Origin: Amphimallon solstitiale
Lineage: Eukaryota; Arthropoda; Insecta; Coleoptera; Scarabaeidae
Length of the DNA stretch: 64,000 nt
Reading direction: 5' to 3'
Assembly (NCBI GenBank): GCA_963170755.1
Contig: OY720675.1
Coordinates: forward strand, 97,786,522 to 97,850,521
The stretch's first letter is position 1. Each line of letters starts with the position of its first letter. The translations under genes and the position numbers were made by a program. The notes under the pieces are model-generated. The model was not told the origin of the DNA. It searched no databases and saw nothing but the letters and a program-made list of their open reading frames with translations. Positions 1 through 11,688 of this stretch are shown here, piece after piece.

Positions 1-352
1 ATAATAAGGGCTTCCTTATGGGAAAAAATATTAATTATTTTAGATGCTGCAAACGTCATTTTTCACGTAAAAAATTAAATAAGTCAAAAACAGTTAGACT
101 TAGGTATAGGACGTGATACATAAAATTAGCCTAGAATCTTGTGTAGATTCCAAAAATGCAATAATACACAGGGTGTTCCATTTGAAATAAGAAAGTTGAC
201 ATCTACTTCCTGTATAACCGGAAGTGCCGCCATCTTGAAAATATTTTAGCCGAGTTGCCCCCATCGACTTTCGCATGCCCCCAAATTTTAAAAATTTTCC
301 TGTGTGTGGTTTTCCATATATAGATCGATTTGGTTCCCGGTGGGACACCCTG
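1..352 (-). mobile_element. Terminal arm of a DD41D mariner-type element (DUF4817 family), cut by the window edge
   Basis: This stretch matches 36734-37085 almost base for base, and the inverse of 34109-34460, which are the two arms of the complete element at 34109-37085. It ends with the terminal sequence CACCCTG followed by TA at 353-354, the target dinucleotide of Tc1/mariner elements. The element has inserted in the reverse transcriptase frame of PLE-1. Its other end lies outside the window. No coding region of its own is visible here; short open frames in it are also present in the other arms and are not genes. Confidence 0.85.
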
Positions 353-354
353 TA

Positions 355-633
355 TACTGAATTTTAACTATTTATTGTCTTTTTTGATAGTTAAATATAG
401 AAAGTTTAATTTTATTTCTTTTTCTATTTCTATAGTAAATTGGATCTTTTCATGAATAGTGTTTAGATAAGTTAGGAAGTCGCGTGCCTGTCTTTCAGTA
501 CCTGACCATATACAGAAAATATCATCCACATACCTGACCCAATGTTTTATTTGTTTGATGTATTTATTATTATTTTTGCACAGCTTTTCTTCATAATCTG
601 CCATGAATATTTCTGCTAGAAGAGGGCTTAATG
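355..633 (-). pseudogene. PLE-1 reverse transcriptase, 3' portion
   Basis: The minus strand encodes the middle of a Penelope-like reverse transcriptase: a SPLLAEIFM block is followed by WVRYVDDIF, which carries the YVDD catalytic motif, and then LNFLYLTIKK, equivalent to INFLDLTI in PLE-2. The frame meets a TAA where PLE-2 has a sense codon and is then broken by the mariner-type element at 1-352. It continues from 5362-4685 and is split from that part by the hAT at 634-4676. It is not functional. Confidence 0.85.
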
Positions 634-3600
634 CAGTGGCGGCTCGTGAGATGTCTGATAGGGTGGGCAAGTCATATGGGAAATTTTGAATAAGGTATTG
701 TACATCTATTAAAATTTATTGGAGTTCTATGTTGGTCGGAATAATTTCCTAAAGCAAATATACCGTTCAGCAAGAACCTCGTGAAGGTCTAGAGCTATAT
801 CTTGCCAGGAGAGGAAAGGGGAGGTTATTGTTAGTACGCGAAAAACAGTTAGCAAAATAAGTATTAACAAAAATAAAACAATATTTTCTTAACAAAACGA
901 AATAATAATAACAATATAAAATGCAAAATTGGTTAATAAAACGGAAAAAGAAATTCTCAAACAATATATACAAGTAAATAAAATATTCAACAAGAAATAA
1001 ATTAACCATAATATTCTATTAAAAGAAGACATACACGGGCCTTAACTAATTTATGTACTGGCGATGTGTTTGTAGTTTAACTCAATTCGTCTATTTTTTT
1101 GTAGCCCAAAGTCATCTATAATTTTTTCGTAAAACTGAGTTGATTCATGATTTTCCTGAAGATGTTTGACTAAACGCCTTTCGATAGCAATCTTTGATAA
1201 GTGACATAATCTTGACTGGCTCATAGAATTCCTAGCAAAAGTTTTTACTCTTTTCAATGTCGAGAAGCTTCTTTCTACGGACGCCGATGTAGAAGGCAGA
1301 CACAAAGCAATACACAACAATTTATGTATTTCCGAAACATCATTTTGTAAATCATTTGAAAAAATAAAATTTAAAATATCAACACAATTTGACGAATCTC
1401 CTAATATATCAGCATCAGAATACCAAACGCGTAGCTGGCTTTGTAATTTTGGTTTATCAAACAAAGTCTTTAATAGCGAATCAACCAACTGTTGAGGAAA
1501 TGTACTTTTGAAAGTTATAAATTTGCTTTTATCTAATAAATCTAAAAAATCTAAAGAAGCCATATCCTTAAACCTGACCTCTATTTGATTAATTATTGTG
1601 TCAATAATTTCATTGAAAACTCTTTTGAAATACATTTTTGGATCGTCCATTCAATCATGATCGGATTTACGTTTTGTTAACATGGTAGGTGGTTCGGAAA
1701 TACTGCAAACAGTGTTATATATTTTGTCAAAATAATTCTGATTTCTAAAGTTCTTTAAACTTAGTTGCAAATTTTCGATTCTCTTCTTACAGTATGCTAT
1801 GTTTGAAGATTTAGATTGAACAATATCGAAAATTAACTCTGTTTGCTCAAAAATAAGACTGAAGGTGTAAAGTAACATTAAAAAACTAAAATTCTTCAAC
1901 ATTTTTTTAAATCCAATCAATTCTCTAATTGCCTCACAATCTCTAGTAAAATCCTCAGAATCAATAATTGTTTCAAAAACATTCAACAATTTTACTCTTT
2001 GTTGGATAACAATATCAATAAGACGCGATTTAAAATTCCATCTAGTGTCGGATCCGCTAGGTATTCTTCTGGCACCTAATTGATCTAAAAGATTTGTTCT
2101 TTTCGTTGATTTGGAAAAAAATGCAGGTAACCCACTAAGAGTTGCAAAAAAAATTCTACATTCTTTAATTTTGGTTGAGGCATCTTGCAATATGAGATTT
2201 AACCTGTGAGCATAACAGTGGGTAAACAGTGCTTGAGGAGCTATCTGCTTAATTTTTGATTGTAACCCATTTAATTCACCGGCCATTACAGAAGCCCCAT
2301 CATAAGTTTGACCAACTAGTTTATTAGGGATATCGTATTTATTAAAATTTTCTATCAAAAAATTAAATAAGTGGGTAGCAGTTCGACCTTCACTTACATC
2401 AAAAAATCCCATGAAACGTTCAATAGGCTTACCTTCTCTGATATAACGGAAAATAACAGATACTTGAGATCGACACTTAATATCAGTCGTCTCATCTACT
2501 TGCCAGGAAAAAACGGGACTTAATTTAATTTCGTTTTCAATAATTTCGGAAATAACTTTGTTTATGCTTTCAATTAAGTCGTTTTGAATGCTTTTAGAGA
2601 GACCGGTAAAAATAGAAGACTCGTCCAAAAAGATTTTAAATTTATTGTCATATTTCGAAAGCAACGAGGCAATTCCTTGAAATTTCCTTGATTCAGAGAA
2701 TCTTGTGATTCATCATGCCCACGAAAGGCTTGTTCTTGCGTTGCTAAATAAATAACCATATCAATTAAACATGTTATTATTTCTCTGTTTTGTTTAACGA
2801 TCTCGTTATGTTTCAAAATACTTTGTCGATGTGCTGAATCAACTGAAACTTGAATATTTTGTTTACCAAAAAGTTTAAACTTTAAAGACGCATGTGTATG
2901 TTGCTCTGACTGTCCATGTTTTTGTAAAGATACCGATAAATGTTTCAAATCATCGTAGCCAGTAGAATTCCAGGGACCTAGTTTAGTTTCAGAGAATAGT
3001 AAACAGTTCCAACAGAAAAGTTTATTTATTTTTTCACTTCCCGTTAACCAGTTACATTTTTCATACCAACTGATATTAAATCCTCTACTGCCTCTGTTTG
3101 TTTTATTTTTAATAATCAAATTAACCATTTTCGGACAAGGTTTTAATTTTACCACAAAAAGTTTATCATCGAAATTTAATTTGCTAAATTTTGTTTGTAA
3201 TAAAAAATTTACAATATCACCGTCGTTACTGCTTACTACTTCTCTTACATTTGCGCTTGTGTTACCCAAAGCTGATGTTAATGGCGACACTAAAACACTG
3301 CTACAATTTGCCATAATTAACTCTCTTAGTAGCTACGACGCACGACACGATTTAAATGTGGGCAAGCCCTTTGAGGTTTGAGTCGACTAACATAGACGAT
3401 GTTGAACGACGACTAGCAACATCACACGATTGTCAAGGTGGTCTTGCCCGACCTGCCGATTTACTATAATCCTCACATGCAAGTTAGCGTGGGCGTTCTC
3501 ACCGCAAATACATAAAACTATTTTAACATTTTTAAGCAACCAACAAGGTTCAAGATAACCCATTCATTTGATTCATTATTAAAAATAAAATTCACAAACA

Positions 3601-4676
3601 CTACAGTTTTTTGTTATTAATTCCATGGTATAGCAAGCATTACATACTATTATTTTACTTTATGATTAATTTTAATCCAAAAAACATTTCCAATATATTT
3701 TTAAAAACTATTTTTTCTAAATTCAGTCTAATAAATTTTCAAAAAAAATTAAATAAAGTTTTTTTACTACTATGTTATAATGTACAATATTTTAAATATA
3801 AGTAGTATAATGTTTGCTTTTAAAAATACATTTGACAAACCAATTTATCTTCAGTAATTTTTATATGGTCACATTTATTATGAATTTATGCTACAAAAAT
3901 TATTCTGTGTATAGAGTTACAATAATATAATGAATGTATGTATTTATTTTTATTTCATTAACCGAATAACTCGAATAACGCTGCAAACGTATATGCCAGC
4001 AGCCAGCTTCAAGGTGGGCTGATCCGGCTTTGCTCATCGACTCTCTACTTATTCCACACGCGCTCGTCAAAACATCACATAAGTACGTGACATACGCTTG
4101 TGTGTCTGTTTCTCTTTCTCTGCCAAATTCTACTACTCAATACTGGGAACGTCGTTCTCTCTTAATTCAGCTTTAGTGGGGCGCGCCCAAACTCGCATGA
4201 AAATTTTATTTTACCTTCGTCTAATACGATTAATTTCGTACGAATTTAAGTTTATATATATATTCACCGTAAACAATTTCTGTTCGTTGTAACTCCATGT
4301 TAACGGCCCTACTTTACAATTCCTAGATTAGTAAATACGAACATCTATAAAATCGATGTTCCATAGGGAAAAGGGGATTTCTAAACATAATTCAAAGTTT
4401 GGAGTGGGAGAAAATATGATCACAACGAAAGAACCGAATTATAATTGAACATGTTCACTATGTTCACGAACCATTGTGACGAACGAAAGCAGCTATTATC
4501 TGTTGGAATAATTCAAAGAGATACAATTCCGGCCATAAATATGTGCCCCAATGATATTTAATTTTTTTGTGTTGGGTGATTTGTATAAATTAAATTTATT
4601 GCCTGTAAAACTTTTCAAGCTTCAAAGAATCAGGGTGGGCAGTGCCCACCTTGCCCACCCCGAGGAGCCGCCACTG
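634..4676. mobile_element. hAT element 1, near-complete, 8-bp target duplication
   Basis: The element starts CAGTGGCGGCTCGTGAG and ends with the inverse form ending GAGCCGCCACTG. It is flanked by a perfect 8-bp duplication, GCTTAATG, at 626-633 and 4677-4684, as expected for hAT transposition. The 4,043-bp body carries a transposase frame on the minus strand (1051-3314) with only one frameshift and one stop. It lies inside the reverse transcriptase of PLE-1, so it is younger than PLE-1. Several other elements in the window share the same ends. Confidence 0.95.
1051..3314 (-). pseudogene. hAT transposase (zinc-finger MYM-type-1-like), one frameshift and one stop
   Basis: A transposase of about 760 residues is readable. 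The N-terminus (3314-2670) has a TTF-type zinc-finger region with the FCWNCLLFS motif. The middle (2664-1651) has the RNase H-like core, with WQVDETTD, YDGASVMAG and a CYAHRLNL block. The C-terminus (1650-1051) carries the hATC dimerisation domain with STSASVERSFS. The first two parts are joined by a one-base frameshift near 2665. The second and third are in the same frame and separated by a single TGA at 1653-1651. ATG at 3314 (MANCSS) is the likely start. The few lesions and the perfect target duplication suggest a fairly recent insertion, or a source copy still active elsewhere. Confidence 0.9.
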
Positions 4677-5362
4677 GCTTAATGGACTCCCCATCGGTAA
4701 ACCATTTATTTGTGTATAGACCTTGTCGTTTAATTTATAAGTAGTTCTGTTTTATACATAAATTAAGAATTTCCAGAATATGTGTTTTTTCATTATCTTC
4801 TAAATGGCTGTTATTAATAAGGTTTTCTAAGATTTCTTTTATTTCATTTACTGGAATTGATGTGAATAAGCTTTTTATGTCAAAAGAAATTAGTTATGTA
4901 CTGCTATTGATTTCAATATTTTCTAATTGTTTGACTAATTCTATACTGTTTTTAATGGCTTTCTCAGATTTAAAATTTATTAATTGTGCTAATTCATTGC
5001 TGAAATATTTACAAACTTTGTATGTGGGTGCATTAATGTATGAAACTATAGGTCTAATTGAGTTGTCTTCTTTATGTAATTTGGTTGGCCATAAAGGACA
5101 GGTGTTCTAGGATTCATAACGAGTAGTTTTTTATATTTCAGCATTACGTTATCTTTTACCATTTTGTTGGCATTTTGTTGATATTTGTTTGTGGGGTCTG
5201 TTTTTAATATCTTGAAATCAGATGTGGCAAGCAGATTGTTTATTTTTTCTATGTAATCAGCTCTTTTGATTATTGTAATAGTATTACCTTTGTCTGCTTT
5301 CATTAGTACTAGGTCATTTGTTTTTAATTTCTTTTTTATTGAATTGATGGTCTTTTGTTCAC
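4677..5362 (-). pseudogene. PLE-1 reverse transcriptase, 5' portion
   Basis: Reading leftward from about 5362, the frame gives a lysine-rich lead, then LMKADKGNT, then TPVLYGQPNYIKK and RPIVSYINAPTYK-type blocks. It continues into SLFTSIPV and NGLPMGSPLSPLL, the ordered motifs of Penelope-like reverse transcriptases. It joins the part at 633-355 once the hAT is removed. In-frame stops and a frameshift near 5046 show decay. The 4677-4684 bases are the second copy of the hAT target duplication. Confidence 0.8.
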
Positions 5363-5374
5363 ATAAATAAAAAC

Positions 5375-5784
5375 AATTTAGGTGCTATGTTAGTCAATAT
5401 CAAGGAAAGAACTAAGCTTACCGACAAATCAGGTGTATATAAAATTAGTTGCAAAGATTGTAAAGCTATATATATCGGACAAAGTGACAGAAAGATCGAA
5501 ACTAGATTAAAAGAACATAAATGATCAGTATTGCAGAATATTAATAGATAATAGATAATCTCCATTTTCCCGAAATAGACAGTTGTAAACTTATGCATAA
5601 TGTGAAGAAAGGTCCAAAATTCAATTTTTTAGAAATACTAGAAATTAAAAAATCAATTCAAAGAAAAGAGAAAGTAACGAACACACACACAGATTTTACA
5701 AACACACACACACCCATAATAGACACTTATGTACAAAGAGGCAATAAACACAACGGCATATATAACACCCTTCACACAAATTGA
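5375..5784 (+). pseudogene. PLE-1 GIY-YIG endonuclease domain, inverted relative to its reverse transcriptase
   Basis: On the plus strand the frame reads SGVYKISCKDC, then AIYIGQSDRKIETRLKEH, the core of the GIY-YIG endonuclease at the C-terminus of Penelope-like proteins. Compare SGVYKLTCEDC and VYVGQTGRTF in PLE-2. A stop follows the KEHK block, and the tail after 5590 is interrupted and CA-rich. The reverse transcriptase lies on the opposite strand from about 5362 leftward, so this copy is a head-to-head chimera, as is common for Penelope insertions. Confidence 0.8.
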
Positions 5785-5799
5785 CCTGTTAGTTAAGCT

Positions 5800-5845
5800 C
5801 GAAAATGGTTTGAAGATAGCGAAACATATGTCGCAAAGACTGAAT
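5800..5845 (+). ncRNA. Decayed hammerhead-like motif at the PLE-1 tail
   Basis: A TGAAGA block is followed by GCGAAACATATGTCGC, matching the 3' half of the PLE-2 motif (GAAACATATGTAG). The strand that would form stem II is nearly gone and the first core C is T, so self-cleavage is not expected. Its place just before the end of the element agrees with hammerhead motifs reported in Penelope-like elements. Confidence 0.4.
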
Positions 5846-5890
5846 AAAAATTGTGGAAAGTTTTCAAGTGTTTTATTTTTATTTTTAATT

Positions 5891-6434
5891 TGAAATAGTT
5901 ATTAACAAAATGTTCCACCAAGAATTAAGATTGTCGTTAATCGGAGAAATTTTAGCCGATGTTTTGGATACCTGATAAAATATTAAACAGTAATTGCGAT
6001 TTCTTGCACATGTGCTAGCAAAATTGAATTTTTATTGTAAGTGAGAGATTTTATATGCATTTGTTTGGTGCATGAAAGTATTTCTTAGAATTAATTAATA
6101 ATTATTTTCATCAGTGATTTAGTAATTGTATTGCTTTTTTTTTATAAATAAAGTGAAGAGCATAATCAAAAATATAAATAACGTAATATTTATCTTTCAT
6201 AACGAAATTCATGTAACTTTTTACTACAGAAGCGTAATTGATACCTACAAATACATTATTTTTTCAGATGTGGACAAATGAATTTTGGAATTTCACTATA
6301 ATTCTGGGAATTCCATGGAAATTTATGTTTCCAGTACAACTAAAATTTGTTGCTTTCCAAGGTTGACAAATTATCTTTACCAAAATATACTGATGGTTGT
6401 CAAGTATTGGTATTTCTAAGAAACGGCCATCCAT
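5891..6434. other. No gene seen between PLE-1 and the hAT MITE
   Basis: AT-rich sequence with only short chance open frames and no transposon termini that could be recognised. Confidence 0.5.
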
Positions 6435-7063
6435 CAGTGGCGGCTTTCTTGATGAATCAAGTGAAGCACTAATTCACCTTAAATTTCAGTTAAATTAGTG
6501 AATATTTTATTCCATGTTCCTTAAATTTTTCGCTCGGAAAATAAGTAAAAACTAATTTCTTTTTTTCTGTGACGGGAAAAAAGTTGACATTTTATCCTTC
6601 TTGACAGGTAATAAAATGTCACTTTATCAACCCAGGCATAAAGTATCACTTTTTGCCCACGGGAAAAAAGTGCTCACTTTCTGCCCGGTTAAATTGACAG
6701 ATATTTGAATACTTTACAGGTTTCCATAGCAAAGCAGGTGTAATGTCACTTGAAATGTCACATCGATTGATTTTCTGACTTTAATATATAGTATTAACGT
6801 GTTTTTTTTCAATATTAAATCGTCGGTTTTCCCATAACAGAAAAAAATTGTGTATTATACACGGGAAAAAGATTAGATTTTAGCTCTCTTCGCGTCGGGA
6901 GATAAACCTTACCTCGAACTAAAATCTAATACTTTTTTCCCTTGTATAATAAATAACTATTATATAAGAAAAACAGTATTATTTATACTAATAATATTAC
7001 AATAAAAAAAAACTAATTATTATTATTTCACCTGTTTGTTATTGAACTCACGAGCCGACACTA
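6435..7063. mobile_element. hAT-family MITE with perfect 8-bp duplication
   Basis: The left end CAGTGGCGGCT pairs with the right end AGCCGACACTA (two mismatches in 11), and both sides carry the 8-bp CCATCCAT (6427-6434 and 7064-7071). The 629-bp body has no transposase frame. It contains an internal inverted pair around 6860-6950 (GATTAGATTTTAG facing CTAAAATCTAAT) and several GGGAAAAA motifs. It is a non-autonomous relative of the hAT elements at 634 and 7869. Confidence 0.85.
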
Positions 7064-7868
7064 CCATCCATAGTTGGAGACATTGTCAAATTGACTGTGG
7101 AAATCTACAATTAGTGCAGAATTCATCATGCTCTTAAGCATGCAATTCTTTCATCCTATTACTGCAATTTTGGCTTATATCTTCGACTGTTACAGAAGCT
7201 CGATACAGAGAAGGACATATTTTATAGGTAATAATACACACAAATCCTTCCTAATACAATTAATTAAAAATACACATTGAAGCTGGATAATTTCAGCAAC
7301 ACAAGTGACAAATAAACTGCAAAATCGGGACAACAGCGTTTGCTTAAAACTGGATACGTACTCGTGGAAGTGCGTTCTCCCTTCCTCTATTTCTCTGAAT
7401 GTGATTTAAGTTACTGCCGCTCCGCATTTACCTAAGAGTGTGAAAATCAATATTTAAATAGTAGGTATCAAAATTTCAATCTTATGTCTTTGGACAACGA
7501 AACGAGATCAGCGTTGCCAACTTGGGGTTTCCCCCATAAATTTAGGGGCTTTTTTGAAACAAGGGAGAAACTTGGGAGTTTTTATTTTTTAAGGGATATT
7601 GAAAACTTTTATACTTGAGTATTGCGTTATTGCATACAACATTATTGATCGGTGTATAGATTGTAATTTATTCTGTTTTCCAATAAAAACAATGGATATA
7701 TAAGTACAAGAAATTATAAGTTCATCTTTGCCTTTTACGCAACCGTATCATAAACCATCTATTAAAATTTTATGCGTAAGCATGGAACTACCGTACTGTA
7801 AGCAAAAAAATTGCCGTATTTTAACAAATATTTAAAAAAAATAAATATTTTAGTTTATTTCTATATTG
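7064..7868. other. No gene seen
   Basis: AT-rich spacer between two hAT-family insertions. No coding frame with recognisable content and no repeat boundary was found. Confidence 0.45.
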
Positions 7869-9141
7869 CAGTGGCGGCTCGGGGTGGTTCACATAGGGAG
7901 TGCATAATTTCAAAATTAAAAAGTGTAATACCTACAAGAACGCTTACCCAATCTTTATAAGTTTCACCGACTTACTGTTCCAGACAGGTACTGTTCATTG
8001 TACAGTTTGTTTTGAGGGAATAATAAATATAACACTACAGTTTGATTACATCTGACGATAAACGAAGTCCATTTTGCGTGTCTTTGACTTGCAGAACAGT
8101 TCTATCACTTTTTCATTAAAATTTGGGAAATCATTTATAAATTCAATTAAAAACCGGTGCTGCTTCGATGTGATCTCTGAGCGATTTATCTAATTCTGCC
8201 GTAAAATTTATCAATTCCCGAAAAATGCCCTTGGTATTCGACGTTTGCCGTTCATCATGACCCCGAAGTGCCAGTTCAAACGCGCCACAAAATCTAATGC
8301 AATTTATTATTAAATTTAACACATGCCTATTTTTTGTTACCTGTTCATTGTGTTGTTGAACTGCTTTTCTATATGATGATCTAAAACATTCTGAATGTTA
8401 TTTTTTCCTAACATTCTTAGACTAAATATATTTTTCAAATGCCCTTCGGAATTTTCATGTTTCGTAATTTTAGCATTAAGATGAATTAAGTCTTTTATTC
8501 CGTTCTTTGACCAAGACGGTTCACCACCAAACAAAAGACACGGAAAACAAAACAAAGTATTTTTAATTTCACACCCACAAATCCAGTCATTTTTCTGATA
8601 AATATTCATTTTGAATTTTCTTATAACGTCTTTACCTTTAACAGATTGTTTATTTTCTAAACATAATTGAGGCATCGGCCGTTTAAAATTTTTTATTGCG
8701 ATTTTTTCATCATACGTTAACCGCGAAAACGTGTTATTCTGTATCGCAGACACGAAATACATCTTACAACAGCGTTGAGCAGACGGTAATCTCGCTCACA
8801 TGCTATGTATTATACGATATGGAACTAGAACCAAATACAGTTCTCCCCACCTTCAATGTAATGTTTAATGGCTTAACGCAGCAACAGTAGCGCTTTGCTC
8901 ATGGGTATGTTTCTCTCAGTGGAAGGGGTCTTTACATCCGCGCGCTGTTAGTCGTCATTATAACTGTGACGACGATCGGTGCATGTAGGTTGTTTCGCGT
9001 GCCGTACACGACGTTCCTGTTCAATAACTATGAATACGTAATAAATAAATACTTTCACAGTTAGTCGCCGCTTGGTTTGTTTTGTTTCAAAATTCCAGGG
9101 GGTGCAATTGCTCACTTGCTCTCATTAAAGAGCCGCCACTG
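7869..9141. mobile_element. hAT deletion derivative with perfect 8-bp duplication
   Basis: The ends are CAGTGGCGGCTC and GAGCCGCCACTG, and the flanking duplication CTATATTG is perfect (7861-7868 and 9142-9149). At 1,273 bp it is about a third of hAT element 1. It keeps only the N-terminal transposase region on the minus strand (8762-8100); the catalytic core and hATC domain are missing. Confidence 0.93.
8337..8762 (-). pseudogene. hAT transposase N-terminal (TTF-type zinc finger) fragment
   Basis: The 141-residue frame carries the zinc-finger-like region of this hAT group: KNDWICGCEIKNTLFCFPC, then SWSKNGIKDLIHL and KHENSEGH. It stops after NNTMNR. In another frame to the left, near 8300-8150, the homologous sequence continues (ALRGHDERQ, as in FRGHDES of hAT element 1), so the frame is broken and the rest deleted. 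It could still encode a DNA-binding fragment, but there is no evidence for a functional gene. Confidence 0.8.
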
Positions 9142-9665
9142 CTATATTGTTATAATTGTGACTGTTATGTAATAAGCAGCAGCAACAGTAAATTTTTCTA
9201 TACACCAATTAAGATATGTATATGAATAGTCGTATTATGTTTGGACAAGTTAAGAGAAGTGAGTTAAAAACAAAATACTTTTCTCAAGTAATTACATCCA
9301 GAATTTGTATAGATACAATGTCTACTACATACATACGCTTAAATATAAATTTTCTTTTGAATTTTATCAAAATTTTTATTGTCCTTCAATTAGCAAATGA
9401 AAATACTTTCATTTAAATGTAGAATATTCCAGATCACTAATGAATCCTTAGTTTTTACATTAAGTAATTGTACTTACATTACAATATTGCACTTAATTAA
9501 TTCTAATTTAGATAGAATTTTTTTCATGACTACACTGACCATAGTATTTATAGTTTTTGCAAAGCGAGTTGAGGTATACATTTTCATAGGTGGTAGAAAA
9601 ATAGAAAAGTAAAATTTATACAAAATGGTAGGAATATTATGTTGAAAAGGATGACATCTACAATT
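9142..9665 (-). other. Probable 3' UTR and downstream flank of CCDC66
   Basis: The region follows the stop codon of the CCDC66 last exon on the minus strand. It is AT-rich and has no supported reading frame. A plus-strand TTTATT at 9375-9380 reads AATAAA on the gene strand, about 290 bases after the stop, and is the best candidate polyadenylation signal. Other weaker variants occur, so the exact 3' end is not known. Confidence 0.4.
9375..9380 (-). terminator. Candidate polyadenylation signal AATAAA for CCDC66
   Basis: Canonical hexamer on the minus strand 286 bases beyond the stop codon at 9666-9668. AT-rich sequence makes chance matches common, so this is only a candidate. Confidence 0.35.
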
Positions 9666-11310
9666 TTAATTTTCCCATTGATCTTGTTTTATAGACAAAT
9701 CGTTTTGAATTTTATCATATATCTCACTGCAGCTATCCATGCTGTTATTATTCATGGAATCAGGCATATGATCTTTAATACTTTCGTTACCATAAGAAAT
9801 ACAGTCAGTGGGCGAATTACGCTGTATTTTTAAAATATCTACAACTTTCATATGATCTTTATCTTCACGACATCTACAACAGCATTGATGAGAAGGCTTT
9901 CTTTTGTAATATATGTGGTCTTTATCTGTTTCTAAAGGCACTATTTCTGTTTGATAAACTCTAATATTCTGAGGAAACAGCTGGTCATTTTTACGCCATA
10001 ATGCTCTTCCGTGTCGTTTTTCTGCATAAACATTCTTTCGATACACTCTTGGACTAGCAGTTTGGCTATCATCACTAGAGTGAGGTGAATAATTGATGGT
10101 TTTATCATCATAATTTTTAACCAATCGCATTTTCTGTCGTAATTTTCGCCTCTGATATACAGGATCTTTTTCACTTTGTTTTAAATATCGCGTTGGAGGT
10201 CGATTGACACCCCATTTTGGACGCTCCTCTGCATTATCTCTTACTCTATCATCATTTCTACTACGTCTTTCTTTTCGACTTCTATTGTCATAGTTAAATT
10301 CTAAATTGGATAATTTTTCCCGTACGTACTTTTCGCGATTATTTTCAATATTCTTACTTAGTTCTGACAAGTCTGTCTGCGTACTAATATCACAAAAACG
10401 CTTGTGTCTATATTGACTTGGTGTTAATATTCTATTTTCAATACGGGATGAGTTACTTCTATCAGTTGATATCGTTAAGGGTACAGCTATTGGTAATGCT
10501 GTTGGAGCTCCATTCCCAGAAGTTGGCATTAAAACAGCGAATTGCATGTTTTGAAAGGTTTCATACGGTGTTTGTAAAACTAAAGCTAAGCTATCGGACG
10601 GAGCAGTTGTTTGTGGTAGTTGAAGTGGTGGAATAGGTATTTTGTTGGTGTTATTATTATTTTTTGTCATATCTATTACTTCTTCTTCAGCATTGTTTCT
10701 ATTGCTCTCCTCTTCAGCACTAGATTTTACATTTTTAACTGTGTCAATTTTACTTTTGGTGGCAATTTTCTTGTCAGTAGATCTATTATTGTAAGTGGAA
10801 TTAATAATTTCGCTATCTATTATATTTTGCAATTTTATTGGTACTTCTATACCTACACACTCTTCTTTCTTGAAATTATTATTCTCTTTTTCCATATGCT
10901 CCAGCTGATTAGGTAACTTGAGAGTATCTTTTTCAATCACGTTTTCTTTCATATTAACATCATTTTGTTTTAATTTAAGTTTTGATCTTTCCTGCCTTGC
11001 TTGCTTTTCCGCGATTTCTATAGCCTCTTGTAAAACTTGTTTCCTCTTCTTTTCTTTCTCTAACTTTTCTTTAAAAAGTTGCTCTTCTCTCTCTTTGCGT
11101 TGTCTTTCAACTTCTTTTTCTTTTTGAATGCGTAATTCTTCCTCGTATTCTTCCTTTAACCGTTTTTCTTTGTCTTCTTTCCTCTTCCTTTCTCTTTCTT
11201 CCAATTGCTCTCTTATAGCTTCTTGATGAGCTAAAGCTAGTTGCCTTCTCCTCTCCCGCTCTGCTAGTTCTATTGGTTCTATAGGTACATTTTGTCCTCT
11301 AATATGAGAT
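9666..11310 (-). CDS. CCDC66: CCDC66-family protein, last exon (conserved coiled-coil domain and C-terminal tail)
   Basis: The exon begins after TTTTCCAG (acceptor AG at 11312-11311) and runs 547 codons to TAA at 9668-9666. It opens with HIRGQNVPIEPIELAERE, then RRRQLALAHQEAI and a long E/K/R-rich coiled coil to about residue 115. This order matches the conserved CCDC66 domain of vertebrate CCDC66, a centriolar-satellite, microtubule- and cilium-associated protein. A polar linker follows, then a second conserved patch, ERPKWGVNRPPTRYLKQSE, near residue 375, a basic stretch and a CCCRCRED cluster. The phase (one base completing an AG-A codon) fits the donor at 38996, so the two exons can be joined across a 27.7 kb intron. 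An open frame extends upstream of the acceptor to 11378, but that part is intronic. Confidence 0.85.
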
Positions 11311-11550
11311 CTGGAAAATATATGAAATATAACAATAAATATCAAGAGGACACTATGCAAAAGAAAAGTGCAATACATTTTTTTTTATATGTACCGACAT
11401 AAGTATTTACAAATTCCCACTCAATATTTTAATTGATGATGGGCTTGCAATTTGGCACAAAGCAGAGGAGACTATTGTACCTTATTTAGTTGGTAAAATG
11501 TCGACTGTGGCAATGTTCAATGCATCTGTTAAAAATATATAAGTAATATA

Positions 11551-11688
11551 CAGTGGCGGCTGGCGAGAAAGCACAGACAGCCGACTCCCATTATCGGCGA
11601 TATACTCCAAAATGCCAAATATATCACCGATAACAAACGAACTAGTACCATCCAAGCCCCGCCAAAACGCACTCACCAGTCGCCACTG
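11551..11688. mobile_element. Short hAT-family MITE (about 138 bp)
   Basis: It starts CAGTGGCGGCTGGCGAG and ends CTCACCAGTCGCCACTG, giving terminal inverted repeats of about 17 bp with few mismatches. The flanks GTAATATA and CTAATATA differ by one base and are offset by one, a decayed 8-bp duplication. The inside resembles, in opposite orientation, the MITE at 56725-56889 (both share GGCGATATACTCC-type and CGCCAAAACGCACTCACC-type sequence). It has no coding capacity. Confidence 0.8.

Noticed and set aside
100..348. 82-codon open frame in the DD41D arm (also at 34113-34361 and 36833-37081)
   Set aside because: It lies in terminal inverted-repeat sequence, outside the transposase gene, and is found in every arm only because the arms are copies.
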